A DNA stretch of 64,000 nucleotides from Halomonas sp. HL-93 (GTDB lineage: Bacteria; Pseudomonadota; Gammaproteobacteria; Pseudomonadales; Halomonadaceae). This document shows positions 17,363 through 26,935 of the stretch, in pieces; the stretch's first letter is position 1; each line of letters opens with the position of its first letter. Below the pieces are notes generated by a model. The model was not told where the DNA came from, made no database searches, and saw only the letters and a program-made list of their open reading frames with translations. Made by a program: the position numbers and the translations under genes. The stretch spans positions 3,534,001 through 3,598,000 of the forward strand of contig NZ_LT593974.1 in assembly GCF_900086985.1 (NCBI RefSeq), written 5' to 3'.

Positions 17363-18457
17363 TTAAGCGTGCCCTGGCGTTGACGTGAGTGAGAAAGGCG
17401 CGAGTTGATTGATCAGTAACTTCACTGGGGCGGCCAGGCCGACCTCAGACGGTTGGCTTGGATCGTACCAGGCCCCTTTTTCTCGCACGCCCTTCAGCCT
17501 ATCGCAACTGACCGGCTGCGGGGTAATCGCTAAGCGAAAATGGCTGAAGGTATGCTGAAAACACGCTAACGTTGGCGCGCGTTCAGGTGCTTCTACGTTC
17601 GAATCTAGCCACGTAGTAAGTTCGCTTTGACTATCGAACTGAGGCAGGCTCCAAAGCCCGCCCCAAAGGCCGCTTGCCGGGCGTTGCTCAAGCCACACTC
17701 GCCCGTCGGGATCGTGCAGCAACAACATGATGGTTTCCCGTGTAGGCAAGGGCTTCTTCGGCTTTGATTCAGGATAGCGCTTTGTCTCACCCTGGGCGTA
17801 GGCTAGGCAGACGTCATTGAACGGGCAGTGCTCGCACAGCGGCATGCTTCGCTTACATAGCGTGGCACCAAAATCCATCATCGCCTGGGTGTAATCAGCC
17901 AGGCGTGTCTCCGGCGTGTAATAGTCAGCAAGCGCCCACAGTTTGCGCTCAACGGCTGGCTTGCCGGGCCAGCCCGGTACCGCATGCAAACGCGCCAGCG
18001 ACCGCTTGACGTTACCGTCCAGAATCGCAGCGCGCTGGCCGGTGCTCTGCGCGATAATCGCGCCTGCGGTTGAGCGGCCAATCCCCGGCAGTGCGATAAG
18101 TGATTCGACGCTATCGGTAGGCAATTCACCTCCATGCGCTTCCACCGCCATCTGTGCCGCCTTATGCAGGTTGCGCGCTCGAGCATAGTAGCCAAGGCCG
18201 GTCCACAGGTGCAGGACTTCGTCCTGCGGCGCCTTCGCCAGTGCTTCCAAGCTAGGAAACCGCGCCATAAAGCGTTCAAAATAAGGGATGACCGTGGTCA
18301 CCTGGGTCTGCTGCAGCATGATTTCCGAGACCCAGACGCGATAGGCGCTACGCGGTGACTGCCAGGGCAAATCATGGCGACCGTAGCGGTCAAACCAGTC
18401 AAATAGTCGCTGTTGAAACACCTCTGCGGCCAGCCGCGGCGCGGGCATGTCCGTCAT
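17363..18457 (-). CDS. mutY: Adenine DNA glycosylase MutY
   Basis: 364 residues. It removes adenine mispaired with 8-oxoguanine. Visible parts are catalytic E45 (SEIMLQQTQV), the helix-hairpin-helix LPGIGRSTAGAI (123-134), catalytic D147 (ILDGNVKR), the [4Fe-4S] cysteines C201, C208, C211 and C217 with C-x6-C-x2-C-x5-C spacing, and a C-terminal NUDIX-like domain that recognises 8-oxoG. AAGGAG precedes the start. Followed by yggX after a 35-bp gap and separated from asmA by a terminator. Confidence 0.97.
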   Translation of the reverse strand: MTDMPAPRLAAEVFQQRLFDWFDRYGRHDLPWQSPRSAYRVWVSEIMLQQTQVTTVIPYFERFMARFPSLEALAKAPQDEVLHLWTGLGYYARARNLHKAAQMAVEAHGGELPTDSVESLIALPGIGRSTAGAIIAQSTGQRAAILDGNVKRSLARLHAVPGWPGKPAVERKLWALADYYTPETRLADYTQAMMDFGATLCKRSMPLCEHCPFNDVCLAYAQGETKRYPESKPKKPLPTRETIMLLLHDPDGRVWLEQRPASGLWGGLWSLPQFDSQSELTTWLDSNVEAPERAPTLACFQHTFSHFRLAITPQPVSCDRLKGVREKGAWYDPSQPSEVGLAAPVKLLINQLAPFSLTSTPGHA

Positions 18458-18489
18458 GCAAGCTCCTTAATCACGCGTTGTACTGATAT

Positions 18490-18520
18490 AAAAAAGCGCC
18501 GGTGCAAGACCGGCGCTGCA
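18490..18520 (-). terminator. Intrinsic terminator after asmA
   Basis: On the minus strand AGCGCCGGTC-TTGC-ACCGGCGCT (18495-18517) is followed by TTTTTT. It lies just below the asmA stop and above mutY, so mutY-yggX may need its own promoter or read-through. Confidence 0.85.
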
Positions 18521-18534
18521 CGGGCTGATTCTGA

Positions 18535-20871
18535 TTAGTCAAATAAACGCCGCAGCCCTTCGCGCAATTCATCACCACTGCCTTCGCCCAGACGCTCATC
18601 AAGGTCATCAAGCGATTCGCCAAGGCGTTTTTCAAGCTCTTCGCTTACCTGCCCACCGGCTTCCTCTTGAATAAGTTCAACGACAGCACCTTGGAAGGCG
18701 TCACGATCAAAACGGCACCACTCGCTACGCTCGTCGCTGATATGGCCTTCGCAACTCAGTGGCAACGGCAGGGCTTCAAGACGAGGATTCACCTCGCACG
18801 CTGCATCAGCGGTATCGACGAGCCGAGCGTTTGCTTGAGTATCAAACCGTTGGCTGGTGAGGTCATATTTGCCCTCTCCCTGTACGTCAATGCCCGGCAC
18901 AGTGATTAACAGATCGTCGCTTTGAACCACGCCATCTCGGATCTGAAGTGTGGCGGCAAACTCATCGAAGGCGGTATCGCTCGACCAGTCACGCTCGCTT
19001 TCCTCGCCTTCCAGTTGGGCAACGAGTTCGCACATCTCTTGCGACACATTGGTCTCGAGAATAGCACCTTCCGTCAACCGCGCCTCTAAATCGCCATTCA
19101 GGTGGCGCAGCAAGGTTTCCCGTTGATTACCGCGCGACGTGAGATCACCACTGAGATTCAGGCGACCGCGAAGCGGTGACGATTCGTCTCCATCGCTAAG
19201 CGTCTCAATAAGCGGCGCTACCTGAACCTTACGTATTGTGGGTGAGAGCGCCCACTGTAGCTCATCCTTGCTGGCATCTATGTGACCGTTGGCCGTCAGT
19301 TCACCTTCGTAAAAGTCTGCTTCAAAATTGCTTAGCTGGTGCTGACCTTGATCCCCTTGCAACTCAACAAGGGCATCGCTGAACACCATCCCACCAAGCT
19401 CTAGCGACTCCATGTTCAGGTTGCCATTCACACTTGAAGACGCCAGCCACGCTTGGGGCAAAAGCTCGGCGGGGTCGTCAGCAACCGCGGTATTAATAAG
19501 CCCCAGGCTTGCCTGTTGCTCGGCTTCTTGACGGGGCAGGTAACGATCCAGGTTGAGCTCGTCGCCTTCAATGTCAAAATCGATATTTGAGCCATCCAAC
19601 CGAGAGGCGAGTTCGCCGGTAAAGGTACTGTCGTCAACTACCAGCGATAGGCTGGGCAGCATCACCTCTTGCAGATCCCCCTCAATGGGGCTGGTCATGG
19701 CAACATCACTGAGCGCCGCCTCACTGGACGTGTTAAGCGTAACGCCTGCCCGTGACAGCCAAGGACGCAAGGTAAACGGCGCTGCCGTTAGCTGCCCCTG
19801 GTAACGCGGAGCATCGCGCAACTGCGACAAGTTAAGATGGCCGTTGACGCGCAGTTCATCAGGCCCGGTGAGCTGCAAATCCTTCAACCGCGCAGTTTGC
19901 TCCTGCCAGTCACCTTCCATGCCAAACGCAAGCGCAAGCTCTAAACCACCGTCCCAGTTCTCTGGGTGGCGCAGGCTGGTTTCTAACTTTCCGTCACTGA
20001 TACTTAACTGCTGCTCACCAAGCCGGACAACGGCTTCAGCCGCAGCAATATCAAGCTGTTGCGGTTCGCCCTCAGCGGCAAAGCGTGTACGCGTATTCAG
20101 TTGGGTGTTTTCCAGCACAAACTGCTGCTCTGCCAAACCAAGACGCATGCGGGTTTCAAGGTCGATGTCACTTGATATGTCGGGGACTCGCTCCAGCGCC
20201 TCGGCGTCGAGATTGTTGTGCTTGGACAACTTAAACATCGCTTTCAGCGGGAAGGGGCGAACAGGGTTGACGTTACTGCCGGAGATGTTGAGCTCTTGCA
20301 CATGCCAAAGCGCTTCGGCTTGCTCATCGCGGAAGCGAATATCGGCTTCATTAATATCGACACTGGCAATACTTAGCACTACCGCAAGACTGCCAGCATC
20401 GGCATTAGGCCCGGCGCTCGCCGGCGCCAGCACGGTTTCCGCTTCCTCGCTTTGTTCTACCAGCCTATCCAACAGCGGCTCCCAGTTACCCTCCCCGTCG
20501 GCATTTCGCTTCAAATTTAAACGCACGCCGTTCAGGGTTAAGCCATCGACGGCAATTTCACCACGCAGTAACGGCGCAAAAGCAACGCTGACTTCAGCAC
20601 GTTCTACCGCTGCAAACGCCGTATCTTCCTCATCCTGAGCGGGCAGCCATGCATTGGCGGTTTCTACGCTGACGCCAATACGCGGATAAAACGACCAGTT
20701 AATCGGCCCATCCAGATCCAGGTTCAAGCCCGTTTGCTTTTCGACCACCGCGGTTAAGCGCGGCTTAAAGTCTTCCGGGTCTAAAAATGTCGTCACGTAA
20801 ACCACAGCGGCGACGGCCACAATGGCTAAAATGCCGACCGCAGCCAGCATAATGCGTAATAATTGCCTCAT
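18535..20871 (-). CDS. asmA: AsmA-family inner-membrane protein
   Basis: 778 residues: one N-terminal membrane anchor (about 7-29), then a long periplasmic region. The AsmA start (DFKPRLTAVVEKQTGLNLDLDG) and the C-terminal AsmA_2 region are recognisable. It belongs to the AsmA/TamB/YhdP group of bridge-like proteins linked to phospholipid or outer-membrane homeostasis. The periplasmic part is strongly acidic, including the last 60 residues, consistent with a salt-adapted envelope protein. The asmA-mutY-yggX order is shared with pseudomonads. Its ATG overlaps the PanZ-like stop by one base (TAATG). Confidence 0.88.
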   Translation of the reverse strand: MRQLLRIMLAAVGILAIVAVAAVVYVTTFLDPEDFKPRLTAVVEKQTGLNLDLDGPINWSFYPRIGVSVETANAWLPAQDEEDTAFAAVERAEVSVAFAPLLRGEIAVDGLTLNGVRLNLKRNADGEGNWEPLLDRLVEQSEEAETVLAPASAGPNADAGSLAVVLSIASVDINEADIRFRDEQAEALWHVQELNISGSNVNPVRPFPLKAMFKLSKHNNLDAEALERVPDISSDIDLETRMRLGLAEQQFVLENTQLNTRTRFAAEGEPQQLDIAAAEAVVRLGEQQLSISDGKLETSLRHPENWDGGLELALAFGMEGDWQEQTARLKDLQLTGPDELRVNGHLNLSQLRDAPRYQGQLTAAPFTLRPWLSRAGVTLNTSSEAALSDVAMTSPIEGDLQEVMLPSLSLVVDDSTFTGELASRLDGSNIDFDIEGDELNLDRYLPRQEAEQQASLGLINTAVADDPAELLPQAWLASSSVNGNLNMESLELGGMVFSDALVELQGDQGQHQLSNFEADFYEGELTANGHIDASKDELQWALSPTIRKVQVAPLIETLSDGDESSPLRGRLNLSGDLTSRGNQRETLLRHLNGDLEARLTEGAILETNVSQEMCELVAQLEGEESERDWSSDTAFDEFAATLQIRDGVVQSDDLLITVPGIDVQGEGKYDLTSQRFDTQANARLVDTADAACEVNPRLEALPLPLSCEGHISDERSEWCRFDRDAFQGAVVELIQEEAGGQVSEELEKRLGESLDDLDERLGEGSGDELREGLRRLFD

Positions 20872-21350
20872 TACCCTTTTCCTTGTGGGTCTAATTCAAC
20901 AAAATCGCTGGTCACCGGGCCCCCTGAAGAGGCCTGCTCAGTGTTTGCGACCGCCCGGTAGCCCAGTTTTGACAACAAGACACGGTCTGCCAATGGCAGC
21001 GACGAGGTGGCGATGCGTAAAACGCGTCCATCTTGCTTGGCTTTTTCGCCGAGTAGCGCCATCAGTCTGGAGCCTACGCCCCGGCGCCGCGTTGCTTTGC
21101 GCACACATAAGTCCGATAGCCACCACGCACCATCCTGCGCCTCTTTAATGGCAACAGCACCTAATAACCGGTCGTTAAAATGCGCGCAGCCAAAAAAATG
21201 TTGCTGCAGATGCTGTTCGATAAAAGGCTCGACTGTTTGAGTTGGTATTCGATCTTGGGGCGCGTCGTAATAAATGCGTACGAGGTCAAGGCGCACTTGC
21301 TCATCGGCTTGCCAACGGGCTTGGTCGACGTAGTGCAGTGTCACCGGCAT
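20871..21350 (-). CDS. GNAT-family protein, PanZ (PanM)-like acetyl-CoA sensor
   Basis: 159 residues from the ATG at 21350 (GAGGA upstream); a 33-codon longer frame has no ribosome site. The acetyl-CoA motif RRRGVGSRL and the preceding FNDRLLGAVAI and LSDLCVRKATRR resemble the PanZ/PanM family, which in enterics triggers self-cleavage of the PanD zymogen and couples pantothenate synthesis to acetyl-CoA. panD is not in the window. An ordinary N-acetyltransferase is the alternative. One-base overlap with asmA suggests co-translation. Confidence 0.65.
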   Translation of the reverse strand: MPVTLHYVDQARWQADEQVRLDLVRIYYDAPQDRIPTQTVEPFIEQHLQQHFFGCAHFNDRLLGAVAIKEAQDGAWWLSDLCVRKATRRRGVGSRLMALLGEKAKQDGRVLRIATSSLPLADRVLLSKLGYRAVANTEQASSGGPVTSDFVELDPQGKG

Positions 21351-21554
21351 GGATATATTCCTCATTACAAATGCAGCAAAGCTGCTTTTTATTCGCATTG
21401 TAAGGCGGTTACCTTTTGCGCATTGTAGCGGATAGGGGCACCGATTCACTATAATGGCTGCTTTGCCAACGGATTTGCCCTTATCGCTCGGTGGTATTGT
21501 TCATTTGGGCCATCGGCTTTCTTCTAGAGTGCGCAATAGCGCAGGAGTTGCATG

Positions 21555-22148
21555 ATGTCAGCGCGTATCGCCACGGTAAGCCGTGACACCAACGAAACGC
21601 AGATCAGCGTCAGCGTCAATCTTGACGGCGAAGGCCGTCTGACATGCCAAACCGGAGTCCCCTTCTTCGATCACATGCTCGACCAAGTGGCTCGCCATGG
21701 CATGATAGATCTCGACATCAACGCAAAGGGCGACCTGCATATCGATGATCATCACACAGTCGAAGATGTGGGCATCACGCTTGGCCAGGCATTTTTCGAT
21801 GCCGTGGGCGACAAGCGCGGCATTTATCGCTATGGCCATGCGTATGTGCCGCTGGATGAAGCGCTTTCCCGGGTGGTGGTCGACTTCTCCGGACGCCCTG
21901 GCCTGTATATGAATGCCGATTTTACGCGCGATACTATCGGCCACTTCGAGACCCAATTGGTCAGCGAATTTTTCCAGGGCTTTGTGAACCACGCGCGCGT
22001 CACGTTGCACATCGACAACCTCAAAGGCCTGAACGCTCACCACCAGGCTGAGACCATTTTCAAAGCCTTTGGCCGGGCACTGCGCATGGCGGTTAGCGAA
22101 GATCCGCGCATGACGGGCCAAATGCCCTCCACCAAGGGAAGCTTATAA
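21555..22148 (+). CDS. hisB: Imidazoleglycerol-phosphate dehydratase
   Basis: About 197 residues, the monofunctional HisB without the N-terminal phosphatase of E. coli. The metal-binding motifs [36 protein letters not shown] and LNAHHQAET are intact. It dehydrates imidazole glycerol phosphate, step 7 of histidine synthesis. Two in-frame ATGs (21552, 21555) follow AGGAG; the second has the better spacing. First gene of the hisBHAF unit. A TATAAT at 21450-21455 could be its -10 box, but no good -35 is seen. Confidence 0.96.
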   Translation: MSARIATVSRDTNETQISVSVNLDGEGRLTCQTGVPFFDHMLDQVARHGMIDLDINAKGDLHIDDHHTVEDVGITLGQAFFDAVGDKRGIYRYGHAYVPLDEALSRVVVDFSGRPGLYMNADFTRDTIGHFETQLVSEFFQGFVNHARVTLHIDNLKGLNAHHQAETIFKAFGRALRMAVSEDPRMTGQMPSTKGSL

Positions 22149-22213
22149 TACCCGGCAGCCGCGTTGGCGACTCGCTGTTACCTTCCTCTGTCTACCTCCA
22201 CAAGGAGCGCTTA

Positions 22214-22855
22214 ATGACCATTGCTGTAATCGACTATGGAATGGGTAACCTGCACTCGGTAGCAAAGGCACTTGAGCACGTTACCCATGAAAACGTGGTC
22301 ATTACGCGTGACCCGCGGCGTATTTTAGGTGCCACCCGCTTGGTATTACCTGGCCAGGGAGCGATCCGCGACTGCGTCGGCGAGCTGGAGCGTACCGAGC
22401 TACGCGGGTTGGTCGACGACATCCTCACTCGCCAAGCCAAACCGCTACTGGGCATCTGTGTGGGCCAACAAATGTTGCTGGAGCGCAGCGAAGAAAACGG
22501 CGGTGTTGACTGCTTAGGCTTTTTCCCAGGCAATGTAAATCGCTTTCCAGCCACTATGCGTGACCAACACGACCAGCGTCTTAAAGTGCCGCATATGGGG
22601 TGGAATTTGCTAGACCAGCGCCAACCACACCCGTTATGGGAAGGCATTGAGCAACACGAGCATTTCTATTTTGTGCATAGCTACTATGTGGAAGCGGCAG
22701 ATGACGCCCACGTATTTGGCACCACGCAGTATGGCAGTGTGAATGCCCACGTCGCCATCGGCCGCGACAGCACCTTCGCCGTGCAGTTTCACCCCGAGAA
22801 AAGCGCTCGTGCAGGCCTACGCCTACTAGAAAACTTTGTCACCTGGACGCCCTGA
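22214..22855 (+). CDS. hisH: Imidazole glycerol phosphate synthase, glutaminase subunit
   Basis: 213 residues, class I glutamine amidotransferase. The triad is intact: C82 in LLGICVGQQ, and H193 and E195 in VQFHPEKS. It feeds ammonia to HisF to make imidazole glycerol phosphate and AICAR. AAGGAG precedes the ATG. HisA follows 11 bp downstream. Its complete triad is a useful contrast to the cysteine-less homologue at 25141-25827. Confidence 0.97.
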   Translation: MTIAVIDYGMGNLHSVAKALEHVTHENVVITRDPRRILGATRLVLPGQGAIRDCVGELERTELRGLVDDILTRQAKPLLGICVGQQMLLERSEENGGVDCLGFFPGNVNRFPATMRDQHDQRLKVPHMGWNLLDQRQPHPLWEGIEQHEHFYFVHSYYVEAADDAHVFGTTQYGSVNAHVAIGRDSTFAVQFHPEKSARAGLRLLENFVTWTP

Positions 22856-22866
22856 GAGGTTTGAGT

Positions 22867-23613
22867 ATGTTGGTAATTCCCGCGATTGATCTCAAAGACG
22901 GCCAGTGTGTCCGCTTGAAGCAGGGCCGAATGAATGACGCGACGTCCTATGGCGATGACCCCGTTGCAATGGCAGCCCGCTGGGTGGACGCAGGGGCACG
23001 CCGCCTGCACCTGGTCGACTTGAACGGCGCCTTCGAAGGCAAGCCTGTGAATGGCGATGCGGTGACCGCGATTGCCCGCGCCTACCCTAATCTCCCCATT
23101 CAGATTGGCGGCGGTATTCGCTCGGCCGAGACCATTGAGCATTATCTCGAGGCTGGCGTTTCGTATGTGATCATCGGCACCAAAGCGGTGAAGGAGCCGG
23201 ATTTCGTCACCGATATGTGCCGCGCCTTTCCGGGCCATGTGATTGTCGGACTTGATGCAAAAGAGGGGTTTGTGGCCACCGACGGTTGGGCAGAGGTCTC
23301 CACCATCAAGGCCACCGATCTCGCCAAACGCTTTGCTGACGACGGTGTATCAAGCATTGTTTACACCGACATTGCCCGCGACGGCATGATGCAAGGTGTT
23401 AATGTCGAGGCGACCGCCCAACTGGCCCGCGAAGGGGGTCTACCGGTCATTGCCTCAGGTGGCGTGACCAACCTTGATGACATCAAAGCTCTCTGCGAGG
23501 TCGCTGATAGCGGGATTCTGGGCGCCATCACCGGCCGCGCGATTTATGAAGGCAGCCTTGACGTTGCCGATGCTCAGCGCCTGAGCGACCAGCTGACGGG
23601 AGGCCGTACATGA
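22867..23613 (+). CDS. hisA: ProFAR isomerase HisA
   Basis: 248 residues from the ATG at 22867 (AGAGG 7 bp upstream; an in-frame TTG at 22861 is too close to it). The (beta-alpha)8 barrel starts [12 protein letters not shown] with catalytic D8. The phosphate-binding loops IGGGIRS and ASGGVTN are clear. It isomerises ProFAR to PRFAR, the substrate of HisF-HisH. Its stop overlaps the hisF start by ATGA. Confidence 0.97.
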   Translation: MLVIPAIDLKDGQCVRLKQGRMNDATSYGDDPVAMAARWVDAGARRLHLVDLNGAFEGKPVNGDAVTAIARAYPNLPIQIGGGIRSAETIEHYLEAGVSYVIIGTKAVKEPDFVTDMCRAFPGHVIVGLDAKEGFVATDGWAEVSTIKATDLAKRFADDGVSSIVYTDIARDGMMQGVNVEATAQLAREGGLPVIASGGVTNLDDIKALCEVADSGILGAITGRAIYEGSLDVADAQRLSDQLTGGRT

Positions 23614-24383
23614 GTCTCGCCAAACGCATTATCCCCTGCCTGGACGTTGATGCAGGCAGGGTCGTCAAAGGCGTAAATTTCGTGGGTATCCGCGATGCTG
23701 GCGACCCTGTCGAAATCGCCAAGCGCTACAATCAGCAGGGCGCCGATGAGATCACCTTCCTGGATATCACCGCGAGCCACGAAGACCGCGCCACCACGGT
23801 CGATATGGTGGAGCGTATTGCCGGTGAAGTGTTTATCCCGCTCACCGTGGGTGGGGGGATTCGCAGCTGCGACGATATTCGCACCATGCTGAATGCGGGC
23901 GCCGATAAAGTCTCCATCAACACAGCGGCGGTGACTAACCCTGATTTTGTTTATGAAGCGGCTGAGCGCTTCGGCAGCCAGTGTATTGTTGTGGCTATTG
24001 ATGCCAAAAAAGTATCCAGCGAAGGCGAGTCCCCGCGCTGGGAAATTTTCACCCATGGCGGACGCCGCCCGACCGGCTTGGATGCCATTGAGTGGGCGCA
24101 GAAAATGGTCGCTCTGGGGGCAGGTGAGTTACTGCTTACCAGCATGGATCGCGACGGCACCAAATCAGGCTTTGACCTGGGCGTTACCCATGCCATTGCG
24201 GAAGCGGTTAGCGTACCGGTGATTGCATCAGGCGGGGTGGGGAACTTGGACCATCTGGTTGATGGGGTGTTGAAAGGTGGGGCTGACGCCGTGTTAGCTG
24301 CCAGCATTTTCCATTTTGGTGAATACACCATCCCTGAGGCCAAACGCTATATGGCCGAACGCGGCATCGATATGCGTTTATAG
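23610..24383 (+). CDS. hisF: Imidazole glycerol phosphate synthase, cyclase subunit
   Basis: 257 residues. Barrel with [19 protein letters not shown] at the start (catalytic Asp in CLDVD), a VGGGIRS phosphate loop and [10 protein letters not shown] containing the second catalytic Asp. It joins PRFAR with the ammonia from HisH. Last gene of the hisBHAF unit, and its start lies inside the hisA stop. hisC is 6 kb away in the same window. Confidence 0.97.
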   Translation: MSLAKRIIPCLDVDAGRVVKGVNFVGIRDAGDPVEIAKRYNQQGADEITFLDITASHEDRATTVDMVERIAGEVFIPLTVGGGIRSCDDIRTMLNAGADKVSINTAAVTNPDFVYEAAERFGSQCIVVAIDAKKVSSEGESPRWEIFTHGGRRPTGLDAIEWAQKMVALGAGELLLTSMDRDGTKSGFDLGVTHAIAEAVSVPVIASGGVGNLDHLVDGVLKGGADAVLAASIFHFGEYTIPEAKRYMAERGIDMRL

Positions 24384-24421
24384 TCCGCTCAAGGTCGCCG
24401 ATGCCTTCTTCGGCGGCCAGA

Positions 24422-25021
24422 TTATGCCTCTTCCAGCGATAACCCCAAATTACTGACACCGCCATTGCGCCCTAGTACGCGAATGGCTTTCAGAGTCTCC
24501 TTGTTGAGCGGTTGTGATACTTCTTCCAGCACCGCGTCCTGGAAGTTATTTTCGTCTTCGGTCAGCGGGTGGTCGCGGATCAGCAACGCCAGCGCATTGG
24601 CATCTTCTTCGCCTTCGGTTAGCTCGATAAAGGCACGCACACCAGCCCGGGAGGTGCGGCTGACATCGAGCACGGCTTCGGTGGACTCATCCTGCAGCGT
24701 ATCCAGCAATGCCGATATCGCCACTACTGCATCTAATGCCCGGCGCGCGCCAAAGCTTTCGTCGTCTTCGGGCGGCTCACATTCGGCCAGTTTTTCTGCC
24801 TGACGCGCAAAATCAATACTCGCATTAGGCACACTAAGTCGCTCCCAGACCAAATTGAGCACAGCCCGCAGCGTATGCCCATCTCCATGCCCTGTGGTTT
24901 GTTCATAAAGCGCATAGTTAGGCAGGAGCCGCTCACAGAGCGCGGCCATAAACGCTTGCTGAGCGGCTAACGGCAACTGCTGGAGCCGTTGATAAAATCC
25001 GGGGGGATTAGTGGACGCCAT
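24422..25021 (-). CDS. DUF416 family protein (YjaG-like)
   Basis: 199 residues. The start FYQRLQQLPLAAQQAFMAALCERLLPNY and the mostly helical acidic sequence resemble E. coli YjaG (DUF416), a widespread proteobacterial cytosolic family without a settled function. No signal peptide or membrane span. It converges on hisF with 38 bp between the stops and is divergent from the amidotransferase-like gene. No catalytic motif is visible. Confidence 0.75.
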   Translation of the reverse strand: MASTNPPGFYQRLQQLPLAAQQAFMAALCERLLPNYALYEQTTGHGDGHTLRAVLNLVWERLSVPNASIDFARQAEKLAECEPPEDDESFGARRALDAVVAISALLDTLQDESTEAVLDVSRTSRAGVRAFIELTEGEEDANALALLIRDHPLTEDENNFQDAVLEEVSQPLNKETLKAIRVLGRNGGVSNLGLSLEEA

Positions 25022-25140
25022 ACGATTTTCCTAAATTGTCTTACTCAAGTTATTGGTGATATTGGGACTATACGTTATCGTCACAATCGTGTCGGCAGCC
25101 TCTGTTGACACATTCGCGTACGGCCGGCGAGGAGATTACC

Positions 25141-25827
25141 ATGCACATCCATCTGCTACAGCACGGCCCAGACCATGGTCCAGCCCGGTTAACAGACTGG
25201 CTAACCAGTATGGGGCATAGCTATACCATTTTTCATCTCTACAACGAGGAATTAGCCCCAAGGGTCAGCGACAGTGACGCTCTTATTGTGCTTGATGGAC
25301 CGGACAGCTTCGTCGAGCAACCGCCGGACTGGTTCAAAGCCGAAAGTAAGCTGATTAACCGCTATCTCGATGGCCAAAAGCCTTTGCTGGGTATTGGCTT
25401 AGGAGCGCTTTGGGTCGCCGACGCGCTAGGCAGCGTAGTCGCCCTCGGCACTTACCCCGAATCGGGCTGGCACACCATTCACCTGGCACCGGAAAGTCCC
25501 CTGGACCTCCCCGAACAGTTCGATGCCTTTATGTGGCACCATTATATATTCAGCCTGCCCGACAACGCCTTACCCTGCGGAGGTAGCGAAGCAGCACCGC
25601 TTCAGGGTTTCAGTTGGGACGCGGGCCGTGTAATCGGGCTGCTATGTCATCTTGAAGTCACGCAGCAAAGCGTCGAACCACTGCTGGCGCATCATCCACT
25701 CAGCGCAGGACGCCGCGATTTCATTCAGTCTGATGCGGATATACGCCAAAGCCCCAAACGCTTTGACTCGCTGGCCGCTCTGCTTGACCGATTAATGAGC
25801 CAGTGGCTTCGCCCCGCCTCACCCTAA
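25141..25827 (+). CDS. Class I glutamine-amidotransferase-like protein lacking the catalytic Cys
   Basis: 228 residues from the ATG at 25141 (GGAG upstream); a TTG 36 bp earlier is unsupported. The fold is that of GMP-synthase-type amidotransferases (ALIVLDGPDSF, then LLGIGLGALWVADALG). The nucleophile elbow normally reads G-x-C-x-G; here residue 86 is Gly (GGC at 25396-25398). The other triad positions remain: H170 and E172 in CHLEV. So glutaminase activity by the usual mechanism is not expected. It may be a regulator, a binding protein or a hydrolase with another nucleophile. Its stop is 1 bp from the convergent selU stop. Confidence 0.75.
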   Translation: MHIHLLQHGPDHGPARLTDWLTSMGHSYTIFHLYNEELAPRVSDSDALIVLDGPDSFVEQPPDWFKAESKLINRYLDGQKPLLGIGLGALWVADALGSVVALGTYPESGWHTIHLAPESPLDLPEQFDAFMWHHYIFSLPDNALPCGGSEAAPLQGFSWDAGRVIGLLCHLEVTQQSVEPLLAHHPLSAGRRDFIQSDADIRQSPKRFDSLAALLDRLMSQWLRPASP

Positions 25828-25828
25828 A

Positions 25829-26935
25829 TCAGTGGACTGCTGCTTGGTCAAGGCTCCATTGGCGGGCAGCAGCTAGGCAGCTTTCCCAATCCCCGGCATG
25901 GTATTCCAGCACGCCAGCGTCTCGCTGGCGCTGTAAATGATAGCGGTACATTGGGTCATAATATTCCGTCAGCAGCGGGGCCAACCAAGCTTCATGTGCT
26001 TGAGGGTTGCCGTGTTCGTGCGCCGTGAAGGCCAGTGACTGAAGCCGTTGAAGCCGTTGCAACCTGGCGCTTCCTAGCCGTTTCTTCAAGCGGATCAATG
26101 CGTTACTAAGCTGCTGGCACATACGCTGCCACCCTTCTTCGGGTCCGTAGCGCAACTGGTAAGCGTGTTCAAGATCGAGAATATAGTCACGCTGCAGCTG
26201 TTCCAACCGCCAATCCAGCGGCATTTCCACGCGTATGCGTATCGCACACGCCATTGTCTCCCAAAAGCTGAGCGGCACGTTCACTTCACCAATTTGCCGT
26301 GATTCATCTTCAACCACCAACGGGCCTGGGAGTGCCAGCAATCGCTTTGACAAACGGTGTTCAAAGTCGATTTGGCAAGGCGGTGGTTCAGGTGAACGCC
26401 CAAACGCCGAACCTTTGTGCTGGGCAAACCCTTCTAGATCAACGCCGTTGGCTAATCGATTAATCAGTACCGTTTTAGCGCAGCCCGTTAGCCCTGCCAC
26501 CACTAACAGTGGTTGTTGAGCGGCTACGTCTATTTGGGCGATCAGACGTTGGCGCAGCGCTTTCCAGCCCCCTGCGATACGCGGCCTGACCAAGCCTGTA
26601 TCGGCAAGCCACTGCTGGGCAATTTGCGACCGCAAGCCACCGCGAAAGCAGTAAATGATCGCTTCGGGGTGGTGACTCACATAATCTCGCCAAGCCGCTA
26701 CGCGGGCCTCTTTGACAGTTCCGTTCACCAAGTCGTTACCCAGGGCAATCGCCGCTTGCTGCCCCTGCTCTTGGTAAGCGATACCTACTTGATGGCGCTC
26801 ATCGTCAACCATCAATGGCAGATTGACAGCGCCAGGCAAAGCACCCTTGGCAAACTCAACGGGCGCGCGTACGTCGATCAACGGGCACTCTTTTTGAATG
26901 AGACGGGTATCAGCAGGAACGGTCGGTAGGTTCAC
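25829..26935 (-). CDS. selU: tRNA 2-selenouridine synthase
   Basis: 368 residues (MnmH/YbbB). An N-terminal rhodanese domain carries catalytic C96 (YCFRGGLRS), and a P-loop domain follows (GLTGCAKT, 148-155, then the family segment NGVDLEGFAQHKGSAFG). It replaces sulfur with selenium in wobble 2-thiouridine of Lys, Glu and Gln tRNAs via a geranylated intermediate. The third Walker-A glycine is Ala (A153), whereas E. coli has GCTGSGKT. Its start overlaps the selD stop by ATGA; SelD supplies its selenophosphate. Confidence 0.95.
   Translation of the reverse strand: MNLPTVPADTRLIQKECPLIDVRAPVEFAKGALPGAVNLPLMVDDERHQVGIAYQEQGQQAAIALGNDLVNGTVKEARVAAWRDYVSHHPEAIIYCFRGGLRSQIAQQWLADTGLVRPRIAGGWKALRQRLIAQIDVAAQQPLLVVAGLTGCAKTVLINRLANGVDLEGFAQHKGSAFGRSPEPPPCQIDFEHRLSKRLLALPGPLVVEDESRQIGEVNVPLSFWETMACAIRIRVEMPLDWRLEQLQRDYILDLEHAYQLRYGPEEGWQRMCQQLSNALIRLKKRLGSARLQRLQRLQSLAFTAHEHGNPQAHEAWLAPLLTEYYDPMYRYHLQRQRDAGVLEYHAGDWESCLAAARQWSLDQAAVH

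Noticed and set aside
19844..20638. 264-codon Ser-rich plus-strand frame opposite asmA
   Set aside because: A frame of Ser/Ala/Arg typical of the antisense of an acidic GC-rich gene, not a protein-like sequence.
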